Shown here: positions 25,328-36,966 of the stretch, piece by piece
Position numbering within the stretch: position 1 is the first letter of the stretch
Layout of the letters: each line of letters opens with the position of its first letter
From: JADJGC01 sp964617645
GTDB lineage: Bacteria; Zixibacteria; MSB-5A5; CAIYYT01
Length of the DNA stretch: 64,000 nucleotides
Assembly: GCA_964617645.1 (NCBI GenBank)
Contig: CAZTYE010000005.1
Span: 179,998 to 243,997 of the forward strand
Reading direction: 5' to 3'
Notes under the pieces: model-generated
Told to the model about the DNA's origin: nothing
The model's input: the letters and a program-made list of their open reading frames with translations, nothing else
The model's database searches: none
Made by a program: the position numbers and the translations under genes

Positions 25328-25789
25328 ATGAAGAGCGCCTTTCAACAAGAGCTGGAGTCGAAGCTATCCACACTTCTGGAGCCGGTGATATCCGAAGCCG
25401 GGGCCGAACTGGTTGAGCTTCAATTCGTTCAGCGCAAATCTTCGGCGCTGCTGCGAGTGCTCGTCGACAAGGTCGGAGGCATCTCGCTGGACGAGTGCGC
25501 CGAAATTTCGCGCCGGACTGCCTTCTTGCTGGAAACCTCGGATCCGATTGAAGGACGTTACACATTAGAGGTCTCGTCGCCCGGCCTTGACCGGCCCCTG
25601 ACCACCGCAGCGGATTTTCGCCGCAAAATCGGCGAACAAGTCCGTCTCACGGTGCGGCGGGGCGAGCAGGTTGGCGATGTGACCGGAGAAATCACCAAAA
25701 TTGACGCGACGCAACTGACGCTGAGCACCGCCGACGGTGAGCGCGACTTTCAACTTGCGGACGTTGTCCGGGGCAAGATCATATTTTGA
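25328..25789 (+). CDS. rimP: Ribosome maturation factor RimP
   Basis: Needed for assembly of the 30S subunit. The sequence matches RimP: 'LLEPVISEAGAELVELQF', 'LRVLVDKVGGISLDECAEIS', 'DPIEGRYTLEVSSPGLDRPL', 'DFRRKIGEQVRLTVRR', then the C-terminal SH3-like domain ending 'ADVVRGKIIF'. The frame opens at 25280, but the N-terminus before ATG 25328 is not conserved. The GGAGG immediately before 25328 is unusually close to the ATG, so start choice is uncertain. First gene of the nusA-infB operon; the stop is 15 bases before nusA. Confidence 0.9.
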   Translation: MKSAFQQELESKLSTLLEPVISEAGAELVELQFVQRKSSALLRVLVDKVGGISLDECAEISRRTAFLLETSDPIEGRYTLEVSSPGLDRPLTTAADFRRKIGEQVRLTVRRGEQVGDVTGEITKIDATQLTLSTADGERDFQLADVVRGKIIF

Positions 25790-25804
25790 GTAGCGGAGTA
25801 GGGA

Positions 25805-27202
25805 ATGGAATTTGATGTCATTGAAGCGCTGAATCAGATCGCGGCGGAAAAAAACATGGATATCGATTACGTCATCGATACCCTCAAATCGTCTTTGGTG
25901 ACCGCGGCGCGCAAAAAATACGGCGATGGTGATAATATCCACGTCGAAATCGACCGCCGCAACGGCGAAATCAACATGCACGCGATCAAGAAAGTCGTCG
26001 AGTCGGTGGACAATCCCTACACCGAGATTTCGCTCCTGGACGCCTGGAAGATCGACGAAACCGCCGAAGTCGGCGACGAGGTCGAGATTTTCATCCCGTT
26101 CGAAGAATTCGGCCGCAACGCGATTTCTTCCGCCAAGCAGATATTGATTCAGAAAGTCAGAGAGGCCGAACGCGAGACCGTGTTCAACGAGTTCTCGAAG
26201 AAGGTCGGCGAACTGGTGACCGGCACGGTGCAGCAAGTGGACAAGGGCAGCATTATCGTCAACCTTGGTCGCGCCGAAGCGGTGATGCCGCCGAAAGAGC
26301 AAATCGCAAAAGAGAAGTATCGGCAGGGCGACCGCCTACGCGCGATCATTCTCGATGTACAGAAGCAACAGCGCGGTCCGCAGGTGATTCTGTCACGGGG
26401 CGGCAATTCGTTCTTGACCCGATTGTTTGAATTGGAAGTGCCGGAGATTTTTGAGCGCATTATCGAGATCAAGGCTGTAGCCCGCGAGCCCGGTGAGCGC
26501 GCCAAGGTCGCGGTGAGTTCGGCTGACGAGCGCATCGATCCGGTCGGCGCCTGCGTCGGTGTCAAGGGTGTGCGCGTGCAGGCGATCGTGCGCGAGTTGA
26601 ATAACGAACGCATCGATATCGTCCCGTACCACCCCGATCCCGAGATTTTCGTCACCCGCGCCTTAGCGCCGACGAAGATCGTCAAAATCGAATCCGTTTC
26701 GGAAGAGAACACGATGATCGTGGTGGTGGAAGACGATCAACTATCGCTGGCCATCGGCAAGGGCGGACAAAACGCGCGTCTGGCGGCAAAACTGACCGGC
26801 TGGAAAGTTAACATTCTCTCCGAGACCGACTACTTCGACCGCAAGCGCGCCGAGGCCGAGGCCAAAGTCGAAGTCTCCAAGTTGCCAATCGGCGAGGCCA
26901 CGATCAAGAAGCTGATCGATGCCGATTACCGGTTTATCCAGGATATTTTGGAGGTCACGGCCTCCCGCTTGACCGAGATCGAGGGCATTGGCCCAAAGAA
27001 GGCGGACCAGATCGTGGAAGCGGCGCGCGAGTACATATTCCAGCTCCAACAAACGAAGGCCGAGGAAGAACAATTGGAGAACGAAGAGGAAGAGTCGGAA
27101 GTGGAGGAAAAGCCGGCACGCCGCTCCCCGCGAAAGGTTGAAGACCTCTTCCATGATGAGGACGAGTCGGAAAAGGAAGACGACGACGACAAGGAGAAGT
27201 AG
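25805..27202 (+). CDS. nusA: Transcription termination/antitermination protein NusA
   Basis: RNA polymerase-binding factor of 465 residues. N-terminal domain residues 1-130 ('EFDVIEALNQIAAEKNMDID'), S1 domain about 138-200 ('GTVQQVDKGSIIVNLGRAEA'), KH domains about 215-350 (including 'LSLAIGKGGQNARLAAKLTG' near 315), a helix-hairpin-helix about 390 ('LTEIEGIGPKKADQIVEAAR'), and an acidic tail with runs of E and D (from residue 420). Sits between rimP and infB as in most bacteria; the ylxR and L7Ae-type genes often found here are absent. Confidence 0.97.
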   Translation: MEFDVIEALNQIAAEKNMDIDYVIDTLKSSLVTAARKKYGDGDNIHVEIDRRNGEINMHAIKKVVESVDNPYTEISLLDAWKIDETAEVGDEVEIFIPFEEFGRNAISSAKQILIQKVREAERETVFNEFSKKVGELVTGTVQQVDKGSIIVNLGRAEAVMPPKEQIAKEKYRQGDRLRAIILDVQKQQRGPQVILSRGGNSFLTRLFELEVPEIFERIIEIKAVAREPGERAKVAVSSADERIDPVGACVGVKGVRVQAIVRELNNERIDIVPYHPDPEIFVTRALAPTKIVKIESVSEENTMIVVVEDDQLSLAIGKGGQNARLAAKLTGWKVNILSETDYFDRKRAEAEAKVEVSKLPIGEATIKKLIDADYRFIQDILEVTASRLTEIEGIGPKKADQIVEAAREYIFQLQQTKAEEEQLENEEEESEVEEKPARRSPRKVEDLFHDEDESEKEDDDDKEK

Positions 27203-27261
27203 CAGGATTCTCCCGCTGCCGTTGCAACACGGAAGATGACGCGGAAGGCGAATAAGAGCGC

Positions 27262-29583
27262 ATGAGCAAGAAGCGGTTGTACGAAATAGCCAAGGAATAT
27301 CATATCTCTTCGGAGGCGATCGTCAAGCTCGTCCGCGAACTGGGATTTGACATCAAGTCGCATATGTCGACGGCGACCGACGAAATGGTTGCCGCAATCA
27401 AGTCCAAGTTTTCGGAAGAGAAAGAGTCGGTCAAGCAGGAGATCGACCGCCGAAAGAAAATTCAGACGCCGACGCCACCCGTAGCGGTCGCGCCGGCTCA
27501 TGTCAAAGTCGCACCGCAGCCGGCCGGAGTCGCTACTGCTGAGCCACCGGCGCCCGCCACATTGCCGGCGACCGATGTTCAAGTCTACGAAGACCTCGAC
27601 GCCGCTGGCACCGAAAAGATTGTTTCCAAGGCGATGCAAATCGAGCGACAGGCGCGTGAAGCCACGCAGCTCAAGAAGCGTAAACGCGACAAGCGTAAGA
27701 AGAAGCGCCATTCGGATATCTCAGCCGCCGACGTCAAGGCGCAGGTTAAAAAGACGATGGCGAAAATCGACTTCGGTAAACGCATCAAGAAGTACAAGCG
27801 CCGCGAGAAGCCCGACGGGACGGTGGTCGAAGAAGAAGCCCACGTTATTCAGATCACCGAGTTCATGTCTTTGGCCGAATTGGCAAATACCATCGGCATC
27901 AAGGCGGCGGACTTAATCGCCAAGTGCATCGAGCTCGGCATGATGGTGACGATCAACCAGCGTCTCGACCTAACCACGATTGAAACTCTGGCGCTCGAGT
28001 ATGGCCTCGAAATCGAAGAAATCAAGGAAATCGGCGTTGAAGAGGAAGAGGAAGAAGAGATTGATGACGAGCTGCAGCCGCGCGCGCCGATCGTGACGGT
28101 AATGGGGCATGTCGATCACGGCAAGACGTCGCTGCTGGACTTCATCCGCAAGACCAACGTCGCGTCCGGCGAAGCGGGACTGATCACGCAGCACATCGGC
28201 GCCTATCAGGTGCGCCTGCCTCAGGGCAATATCACATTTCTCGATACGCCCGGCCACGAAGCCTTCACGGCGATGCGCGCCCGCGGCGCCCATATTACGG
28301 ATATCGTAGTACTGGTGGTCGCCGCCGACGACGGCGTGATGCCGCAGACGATCGAGGCCATCGATCATGCCCGCGCCGCCGATGTGCCGATTATCGTCGC
28401 CGTAAATAAGATCGACAAGCCGGGCGCCAAACCGGACCAGGTCAAACAGCAGCTCTCCGGACGCAACCTCGTTCCGGAAGAGTGGGGCGGCAAGACGATC
28501 TTTGTCGACGTCTCGGCAAAGACCGGTCAGGGAATGGAGCGGCTGCTCGAGATGATTCTGCTGCAGGCGGATGTCCTCGAGTTGAAGGGGAATCCCGATC
28601 ATCTCGCGCGGGGCACGGTCGTCGAGGCCAAGCTGGACAAGGGTCGCGGCGTCGTCACGACAATCATCGTCGACAAGGGAACACTGCGCGTCGGCGACCC
28701 GATCGTGGCGGGTATCTATTCGGGACGTGTGCGCGCGATGATCAATGATCGCGGCGAGAAGGTAGATGAAGTCTATCCCGGCGAACCGACGGCGGTCGTC
28801 GGCCTGGCCGGTGTCCCGCAGGCCGGTGACACGTTCATGGGCGTGGCCTCCGAGGCCGAAGCCCGGGAAATCTCACTCAAGCGCCAGCAGATTCGCCGCG
28901 AGCAGGAATATCGCCAGGTGAAGCGCGTCAGCCTGATGAATGTGTACGACCAAATCAAAGAAGGCCAGCGCAAGGAGCTGAGCATTGTGATCAAGGGCGA
29001 CGTCGACGGCTCAGTGCAGGTGTTGCGCGATACACTGGAAAAGATCACCAACGAAGAAGTGCGCGTGAATGTGATCCACTATGGCGTCGGCGCGATTACG
29101 GAGTCGGACGTACTCTTAGCGGCGGCGTCGGACGCGATTGTCATCGGGTTTCATGTTCGACCCGACTCCCGCGCTCGCGAAGTTGCCGCGCGCGAGAAGA
29201 TCGACGTGCGCTTGTATACGATCATCTACGAGGTCGATAATGACATCCGCAAGGCGTTGGAAGGCATGCTTACGCCCGACAAGGAAGAGCGAATCACCGG
29301 CGTGGCGGCCGTCAAGAACACATTTCGCGTTCCCAAATTCGGAGTCGTCGCCGGTTGTCAGGTGCAGTCGGGGACGATTCACCGCAGCGATCGCGCCCGC
29401 CTCGTGCGCGACGGCGTCGAAGTGTATGTCGGCGGAATCAACTCGCTCAAGCGATTCAAAGACGACGCTCGGGAAGTGGCGCAAGGCCTTGAATGCGGTA
29501 TTAAAATCGAAAATTTCGACGACATCAAAGTCGGCGACCTGATCGAAGCCTTCGAAGTGATCGAAATCGCCCGCAAGCTCTAA
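27262..29583 (+). CDS. infB: Translation initiation factor IF-2
   Basis: GTPase that brings initiator tRNA to the 30S subunit. Residues 1-52 form the IF2_N domain ('RLYEIAKEYHISSEAIVKLV'), then a Pro/Ala and Lys-rich linker to about 190, a second IF2_N-like segment ('MSLAELANTIGIKAADLIAK'), and the G domain from about 275: 'VMGHVDHGKTSLLDFIRK' (G1), 'DTPGHEAFTAMRARG' (G3, about 327), 'AVNKIDKPGAKPDQVK' (G4). The beta-barrel domains and the C-terminal fMet-tRNA-binding domain end in 'IEAFEVIEIARKL'. The 773-residue length is normal. Sixty bases after nusA. Confidence 0.97.
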   Translation: MSKKRLYEIAKEYHISSEAIVKLVRELGFDIKSHMSTATDEMVAAIKSKFSEEKESVKQEIDRRKKIQTPTPPVAVAPAHVKVAPQPAGVATAEPPAPATLPATDVQVYEDLDAAGTEKIVSKAMQIERQAREATQLKKRKRDKRKKKRHSDISAADVKAQVKKTMAKIDFGKRIKKYKRREKPDGTVVEEEAHVIQITEFMSLAELANTIGIKAADLIAKCIELGMMVTINQRLDLTTIETLALEYGLEIEEIKEIGVEEEEEEEIDDELQPRAPIVTVMGHVDHGKTSLLDFIRKTNVASGEAGLITQHIGAYQVRLPQGNITFLDTPGHEAFTAMRARGAHITDIVVLVVAADDGVMPQTIEAIDHARAADVPIIVAVNKIDKPGAKPDQVKQQLSGRNLVPEEWGGKTIFVDVSAKTGQGMERLLEMILLQADVLELKGNPDHLARGTVVEAKLDKGRGVVTTIIVDKGTLRVGDPIVAGIYSGRVRAMINDRGEKVDEVYPGEPTAVVGLAGVPQAGDTFMGVASEAEAREISLKRQQIRREQEYRQVKRVSLMNVYDQIKEGQRKELSIVIKGDVDGSVQVLRDTLEKITNEEVRVNVIHYGVGAITESDVLLAAASDAIVIGFHVRPDSRAREVAAREKIDVRLYTIIYEVDNDIRKALEGMLTPDKEERITGVAAVKNTFRVPKFGVVAGCQVQSGTIHRSDRARLVRDGVEVYVGGINSLKRFKDDAREVAQGLECGIKIENFDDIKVGDLIEAFEVIEIARKL

Positions 29584-29593
29584 TCGCGATTGC

Positions 29594-29875
29594 ATGCATT
29601 TAGCCGCGCTTCGTATCGTCCTGCATATTCCGCAGTCGCGCTCGCTCAAAGAAAAGCGCCACGTCTTGCGCGCCCTCAAGGATCGGTTGCGGAACAAATT
29701 CAATATTTCGCTGGCCGAAGTCGACGATAATGATCTCTGGCAGCGAGCGACTCTCGGCGTAGCGGTGGTCACCAGCGACGGACCGATGATTGACCAGGTC
29801 CTGAGCAGCGTAGAAACCATGATCGCATCGAATCCCGAGGTGATCATTGTTGATATTGAACGGATGGATTACTGA
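29594..29875 (+). CDS. DUF503 protein (YlxP-like), ribosome-associated operon
   Basis: A 93-residue protein of the DUF503/YlxP family, which occurs between infB and rbfA in many bacteria. The signature 'LRIVLHIPQSRSLKEKRHVL', 'LRNKFNISLAEVDDNDLWQR' and 'VVTSDGPMIDQVLSSVE' fits it well. A role in ribosome biogenesis is suspected from context only. Its TGA overlaps the ATG of rbfA by one base. Confidence 0.92.
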   Translation: MHLAALRIVLHIPQSRSLKEKRHVLRALKDRLRNKFNISLAEVDDNDLWQRATLGVAVVTSDGPMIDQVLSSVETMIASNPEVIIVDIERMDY

Positions 29876-30246
29876 TGCCCGATAGTAAACGCATAGACCG
29901 CTTGCAGGAAGAGATGCGCCGTTGTCTGGCCGAAATCGTCCAGATGAAGCTCAAGAATCCGCAGGTCGGGATGGTTTCGATCACCGCGGTCGAAATTGCG
30001 CGCGACCTGTCGGACGCCAACGTCTATTACTCGGTGTTCGGCGACGCGAACACGCGGCGCAACACGAATCGGGTGCTCGAGCGCGCGCGGGGATTTATTC
30101 AGGCGGAATTGGGGAAAATGCTGCGGATCCGCAAAATTCCGCATTTACATTTCATGATCGACAAATCGCTGGAACGCGGGCAGCGGCTGTTTCAGTTGCT
30201 GGAAGACATTTCGAACGAGAATGACAAGCCGAAATCAGACGATTGA
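29875..30246 (+). CDS. rbfA: Ribosome-binding factor A
   Basis: KH-like cold-shock and assembly factor that binds the 30S subunit during 16S maturation. 'RIDRLQEEMRRCLAEIVQM' at the start, 'VSITAVEIARDLSDANVYYS', and 'RKIPHLHFMIDKSLERGQRL' near the end match RbfA. The C-terminus (123 residues) overlaps the start of nrnA by 26 bases. Start overlaps the DUF503 stop. Confidence 0.95.
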   Translation: MPDSKRIDRLQEEMRRCLAEIVQMKLKNPQVGMVSITAVEIARDLSDANVYYSVFGDANTRRNTNRVLERARGFIQAELGKMLRIRKIPHLHFMIDKSLERGQRLFQLLEDISNENDKPKSDD

Positions 30247-31225
30247 ACAGGTGCTGACGCGCCTGCGGCGCGGCGGGGAAGTTTTGATTGCCTCGCATCT
30301 CAGTCCGGACGGCGATTCGATCGGATCGCAACTGGCGATGTATGATCTCTGCGTTGCGCTCGGCGCCAAGCCGACGATTGTCAACCACGATTCGGCGTTC
30401 CCCAAGTATTCATTTCTGGCGAAGCATCGACTGATTCAAGTTCATTCAGGCGGTGAGTCGTTTCCGCGATTCGAAACAGCGGTGTTGCTCGAGGCGCCCG
30501 ACCGCCACCGGATCGGCGATGCGGAAAAGCTTCTCCAAGACGATTGCTTTGTAATCAATATCGACCATCATCAAGGCAATGGACTCTTCGGTCAGATAAA
30601 CTTTGTCGACGAATCGGCCGCCGCCGTGGGGATACTTGTGTACGACTTGTTCAAAGCGGCGAGAGTGCCGATGTCGCGCGACAACGCCGACGAAGTTTAC
30701 ACGTGCATCCTCACCGATACCGGGAGATTTCGATTCAGCAGTACTAACTCGCAGGCAATGAATATCGCCGCGGAGATGCTTGCCTTGGGCGCGGACACCA
30801 AAAAAATCAGCGACGCGCTGTACGCGAATTTTCCGGAAAACCAAATGCGCATGTTGGGCGAGCTGTTGTCGACCATGGAGATCGGGCATGACGGCCGAAG
30901 CTGCCTGCTCATCTCCGATCAACGATTGCGCCGGCAATACGCCGCCGATGCCGACGAAATGGAGGGCCTCACTGAATACGTGCTCTATACGGAAGGTGTC
31001 AAAGTCGGCGCGCTGTTGCGCGAGTTGGAACCGAACCGAACCAAGGTCTCGTTTCGCTCTCATGACGACTATGATGTCGCGGCGTTGGCGCGCGTACACG
31101 GCGGTGGCGGACATCGCAATGCCGCCGGTTGCAACTTGCGGATGCCTTTGGAACAAGCGCGCGCAACGGTGCTCGCACAGATTTCAGAGTTATTAAAGAA
31201 TGAACGGATTCCTGCTTCTCGATAA
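30221..31225 (+). CDS. nrnA: Bifunctional oligoribonuclease / PAP phosphatase NrnA (DHH family)
   Basis: DHH/DHHA1 phosphoesterase that degrades nanoRNAs and hydrolyses pAp. Motif I 'SHLSPDGDSIGSQLAMYDL' (residues 27-45), motif III 'CFVINIDHHQGNGLFG' (DHH), and in the C-terminal DHHA1 domain the nucleic-acid-binding 'VHGGGGHRNAAGCNLRM'. All metal-binding residues appear to be present. 334 residues, typical. Overlaps rbfA at the 5' end and truB at the 3' end by 26 bases each, so the block is translationally coupled. Confidence 0.93.
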   Translation: MTSRNQTIEQVLTRLRRGGEVLIASHLSPDGDSIGSQLAMYDLCVALGAKPTIVNHDSAFPKYSFLAKHRLIQVHSGGESFPRFETAVLLEAPDRHRIGDAEKLLQDDCFVINIDHHQGNGLFGQINFVDESAAAVGILVYDLFKAARVPMSRDNADEVYTCILTDTGRFRFSSTNSQAMNIAAEMLALGADTKKISDALYANFPENQMRMLGELLSTMEIGHDGRSCLLISDQRLRRQYAADADEMEGLTEYVLYTEGVKVGALLRELEPNRTKVSFRSHDDYDVAALARVHGGGGHRNAAGCNLRMPLEQARATVLAQISELLKNERIPASR

Positions 31226-32153
31226 ACCGCAAGGTCTAACTTCCGCGCGCGTCGTGGGCAAGGTCCGTCGCGCGCTCGGCAAGGCGAAAACCGGCCACTG
31301 CGGAACACTCGATGAATTGGCAACCGGCCTGTTGATAATTTGCCTCGGCAAGGCAACGAAACTCGCCCAGTTTGTCATCGGTGAGGACAAATCTTACGAT
31401 GTGACCGTGCGCCTCGGCGCAACGTCGACGACCTTTGACCGGGATGGCGAACTGACACCGGTTCCGACGGCGGAAGCGCCGACGCGCGCTGAATTGGAAT
31501 CGGCCATCGGGACGTTCATTGGCAAGATTACCCAGCAGCCGCCGACCTACTCGGCGATCAAACATCTGGGGCGGCCACTTTACGACTACGCGCGCAAGGG
31601 CAAACCAATCGCCGCAGAGTTCCGCGACGTTGTCGTTCATAACTTTGAAATCCTCAATTACCGCTACCCCGAACTCAAGCTGCAGGTGCATTGCTCATCG
31701 GGGACGTACGTCCGGAGCTTGGCCCACGATCTGGGGGCGGCGCTCGGCTGCGGAGCATACGTTGTGGAATTGCGGCGGCTCTCGATTGGACGGCATCATG
31801 TGAAGAATGCGATTACACTCGCGAGCATTCTCGAGGGCGCCGAGCGTGCCGAAGATGGCTGCTTTCCTTTGGGGCAAGTGGCTGAGCCGACGTTTGTGCC
31901 GACGGAAAAGATGTTGGACTTTCCGACGCTCTATGTCGAGCCAGGCCGCGAATCGGCAATCGATCACGGCGTGCCAATTCGGGGCAGCGATGTCGTGCTC
32001 GCCGCCGGTACGAAAGTGAACGCCCGGGATATCGTCATGCTCTACGCCAGAGAAGGCCGCTTGATTGCCGTTGGCCGCTCGCTGTTTGCCGGATCTGAAT
32101 TGCGGCAACATCCGACGGAGCCTGTCGTCGAATACGTGAGGGTGTTGTCTTGA
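31200..32153 (+). CDS. truB: tRNA pseudouridine-55 synthase TruB
   Basis: Makes pseudouridine 55 in the T-loop of tRNAs. 'FLLLDKPQGLTSARVVGKVR' starts the enzyme; the catalytic Asp lies in 'TGHCGTLDELATGLLIICLG' (about residue 38; the usual GALDPLATG has E in place of P here). Next come 'QQPPTYSAIKHLGRPLYDYA' and 'VHCSSGTYVRSLAHDLGAAL', and a short C-terminal PUA-like region. 317 residues. The stop overlaps ribF (TTGA). Confidence 0.95.
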   Translation: MNGFLLLDKPQGLTSARVVGKVRRALGKAKTGHCGTLDELATGLLIICLGKATKLAQFVIGEDKSYDVTVRLGATSTTFDRDGELTPVPTAEAPTRAELESAIGTFIGKITQQPPTYSAIKHLGRPLYDYARKGKPIAAEFRDVVVHNFEILNYRYPELKLQVHCSSGTYVRSLAHDLGAALGCGAYVVELRRLSIGRHHVKNAITLASILEGAERAEDGCFPLGQVAEPTFVPTEKMLDFPTLYVEPGRESAIDHGVPIRGSDVVLAAGTKVNARDIVMLYAREGRLIAVGRSLFAGSELRQHPTEPVVEYVRVLS

Positions 32154-33073
32154 GAGTTTTTCGCTCGGCTGAAGCGGCGCGCGAGTTCTTGGCGAACGGC
32201 TCGGCGATTACGATTGGAAATTACGACGGCATACATCTGGGACATCAGTCGCTGATTCGCGATACCGTCGATCGCGCTCGCTCGGCCGGACTCAAGTCGG
32301 CCCTTGTCACATTTGACCCACATCCGCAGGCAATCTTGGCGCCGCAGAGTAAACCAAAGCTGATTACGCTGACCGAGGAGAAACTGGCGCTTCTGGAACG
32401 CACAACCAACCTCGATGCGGTTGTGGTCTTGCCGTTCGACACCCAATTGATGCGCGTTACCGCGACCGAATTCTTGGAACGAGTGCTTCTCCAGAGCTTG
32501 TCGTGCCTGATTCTGGTGATTGGATTCAATCACGCTTTCGGGCACAAGCGGCAAGGGGACGCCGATTTCCTCCGGCGGCTGGTCCCGCGCTACAAGTTTC
32601 TCTTGGTCACCCGCGACCCGATTATGATCGGCGACGCCCCGGTGCACTCGAATCGAGTGCGGCGCGAGCTGGTGGCCGGGGACTTCAATGAGGCCTTGCG
32701 ATTGCTCGGAAACGAATTCCGGCTCGCCGGTAAGGTCGTGCACGGTAAGGGGATAGGCCAGTCGCTCGGATTTCCGACGATCAACGTCGCCGTCGCCCCG
32801 GAGAAGATCATTCCACGAAGCGGTGTTTATGCCGCGTATACTTTAATTGGTTCGGAACGTCGGGCCGGAATGATGTATATTGGCGAACCGTCGCCCGGGT
32901 TTGATTTTGAAGTCAACTTGTTTGACTTCAATGCAGACCTTTATGGTACTGAAGTGACGGTGATTCCGACGACGTATATTCGCCCGGCGGAGAAATTCGC
33001 GGCCGTTGGCGACTTGATCGCGCAAATCGGACGCGACGAAGAGAAGATTAGAAAGTTATTGAACATAGTGTAA
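32150..33073 (+). CDS. ribF: Bifunctional riboflavin kinase / FAD synthetase RibF
   Basis: Converts riboflavin to FMN and FMN to FAD. N-terminal FAD synthetase: 'ITIGNYDGIHLGHQSLIRD' (nucleotide-binding HxGH-like), 'LVTFDPHPQAIL', 'LILVIGFNHAFGHKRQGDAD'. C-terminal kinase: 'GKGIGQSLGFPTINVAVAPE', 'PRSGVYAAYTLIGSERRAGM', 'ADLYGTEVTV'. 307 residues. TTG start overlaps truB's stop (TTGA); the overlap makes coupling likely. Confidence 0.95.
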   Translation: MRVFRSAEAAREFLANGSAITIGNYDGIHLGHQSLIRDTVDRARSAGLKSALVTFDPHPQAILAPQSKPKLITLTEEKLALLERTTNLDAVVVLPFDTQLMRVTATEFLERVLLQSLSCLILVIGFNHAFGHKRQGDADFLRRLVPRYKFLLVTRDPIMIGDAPVHSNRVRRELVAGDFNEALRLLGNEFRLAGKVVHGKGIGQSLGFPTINVAVAPEKIIPRSGVYAAYTLIGSERRAGMMYIGEPSPGFDFEVNLFDFNADLYGTEVTVIPTTYIRPAEKFAAVGDLIAQIGRDEEKIRKLLNIV

Positions 33074-33085
33074 GGAGAGAAGACA

Positions 33086-33355
33086 GTGCCTCTGTCGAAA
33101 GAGAAGAAACAGGACATCATCAGCCACTTCCGGCTGCATGAAACGGACACCGGATCGCCGGAAGTCCAAGTATCGTTGTTAACGCAGCGAATCAATGAAA
33201 TGACGCTGCACATGCAGAAGAACCCCAAGGATATGCACTCGCGTCAGGGATTGCTCAAGATGGTCGGCAAGCGTCGTCGCCTGCTCAATTATCTTCGCCG
33301 CTCCGACATCGAAGCGTATCGTCATCTGGTAAACCAGCTTGACCTACGCCGCTAA
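33086..33355 (+). CDS. rpsO: 30S ribosomal protein S15
   Basis: Primary 16S rRNA-binding protein of the central domain. 89 residues, helical throughout: 'SKEKKQDIISHFRLHETDTG', 'SPEVQVSLLTQRINEMTLHM', 'DMHSRQGLLKMVGKRRRLLN', 'YLRRSDIEAYRHLVNQLDLR'. AAGGAGAG at 33072-33079 precedes the ATG. Order rpsO-pnp is conserved in many bacteria. Confidence 0.97.
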   Translation: MPLSKEKKQDIISHFRLHETDTGSPEVQVSLLTQRINEMTLHMQKNPKDMHSRQGLLKMVGKRRRLLNYLRRSDIEAYRHLVNQLDLRR

Positions 33356-33377
33356 GCCGTAAGAACAGGAAAGAAGA

Positions 33378-35574
<2,197 letters not shown>

Positions 35575-35582
<8 letters not shown>

Positions 35583-36852
35583 AGCAAAGTATCAGCGCAC
35601 GCTGCTGGACAGCGGCGTGCGCGTGATCACCGAACACATCCCGTATATTAAGTCGGTGTCGATCGGTATTTGGGTCGACGTCGGCAGCCGTCACGAGGAC
35701 AGCCGCCTCAACGGCATCTCACATTTCATCGAACATATGTGTTTTAAGGGGACAAAACGGCGAACCGCCAAAGAGATCGCGCAAAGCCTCGAAAATCTCG
35801 GCGGCATGCTTAATGCCTTCACCAGCCGGGAGAATACGTGCTTCTACTGCCGCGTGCTCGATGAGCATTTTGATATCGGGTTTGACGTCCTCGCTGACAT
35901 CGTCACCGATTCGCTCTTTGATCCGACGGAATTGGAGCGCGAAAAGGAAGTGATCTGCGAGGAGATCAAAGACGTCCACGATACGCCGGCGGATTTGGTG
36001 CACGACTACTTCGCCGCCGCCGTTTGGAATCCGCACCCTTTGGGGCAAACGATCATGGGGGAAGCCGAGGGGATCAAGAAACTCGAGCGGACGGACTTGA
36101 TCGGCTACATCAAGAGCCATTACACGGCGGATCGCATTGTGGTCGCGGCGGCTGGGGCCGTTGACCATGATCGCCTGGTCGAACTGACTCAGGCAAAACT
36201 TCGAGTGGCCAAGCCGAAATCGGGCAAGCAGCTCACCAGGCCTGAGTATCGAGATGGTCGCCGTGAAGTGCATCGTCGCGATCTGTCGCAGACACATATC
36301 TGTCTCGGATTCCCAACGCTTCCTTTCGCCGACAAAGACCGACACACGATGCTGATTTTGAATACGATGCTCGGCTCCGGGATGGGTTCGCGACTGTTCC
36401 AGTCCGTGCGCGAACAACGCGGCTTGGTCTACACGATCTACTCCTATCAGGATTTCTATCATGACACCGGTCTGTTCGGAATCTACCTCGGCACCGATGC
36501 CAACAAGGCAAAGCAAGCCCTCGATCTGGTCCTCGAAGAACTGCAGGGTGTCAAGGGCGACGGGGTGACTGAAGAGGAAATCAACAACGCCAAGTCGCAA
36601 CTCAAGGGCAGTCTGATGCTGTCGCTCGAAGGCTCGTACAACCGCATGAACCGGCTGGCGCGGCACGAGTTGTTCATTCAGAAGTTCGTTTCGCTGGAGC
36701 AGACCGCTAAAGACATTGATGCGGTGACCATCAGCGACGTTCGGAACTTGGCCAAACGGATCTTTGCTGAGAAGATGCTGACATTGGTCGCCCTCGGAAA
36801 AGTGTCGCAGAAGCTGGTCGATCAAGTGGACTGGTCGATTCTCAAGAATTAG
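35575..36852 (+). CDS. M16-family zinc peptidase
   Basis: Processing-peptidase-like metalloprotease. The inverted zinc motif HxxEH appears as 'HFIEHMCFKGTKRRTAKEIA' (about residues 50-54) with the downstream Glu in 'ELEREKEVICEEIKDVHDTP'. A second, inactive M16 domain occupies the C-terminal half ('GMGSRLFQSVREQRGLVYTI'). The frame is open from 35479, but the conserved N-terminus 'TKAKYQRTLLDSGVRVITEH' begins at GTG 35575, which lies in the last codons of pnp, so the two are closely coupled. 425 residues. No signal peptide, so cytoplasmic. Substrate unknown. The pnp-M16 pair is common in Gram-positives and some FCB bacteria. Confidence 0.9.
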
Positions 36853-36918
36853 TCGATCCGGCTCAGAATCCATCGCTGCCACGCATCTCACCTCAACCCT
36901 TGGACTACTAAAACATGG

Positions 36919-36955
36919 GCGCGAATTTATTCGCGCAATGCCCCTGTGGGGCATT
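36919..36955. repeat. Two adjacent perfect inverted repeats (REP-like)
   Basis: GCGCGAA-TTTA-TTCGCGC (36919-36936) is followed without gap by AATGCCCC-TGT-GGGGCATT (36937-36955). Double hairpins of this sort behave as dispersed palindromic repeats or as terminators after the M16 gene; there is no T tract. Confidence 0.6.
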
Positions 36956-36966
36956 AATTCTCTGCC

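Noticed and set aside
24989..25348. 119-aa reverse frame upstream of rimP
   Set aside because: Spans the rimP ribosome-binding region; no family features.
35719..36954. 411-aa antisense frame opposite the M16 peptidase
   Set aside because: Same reason; the + strand gene has clear zinc motifs.
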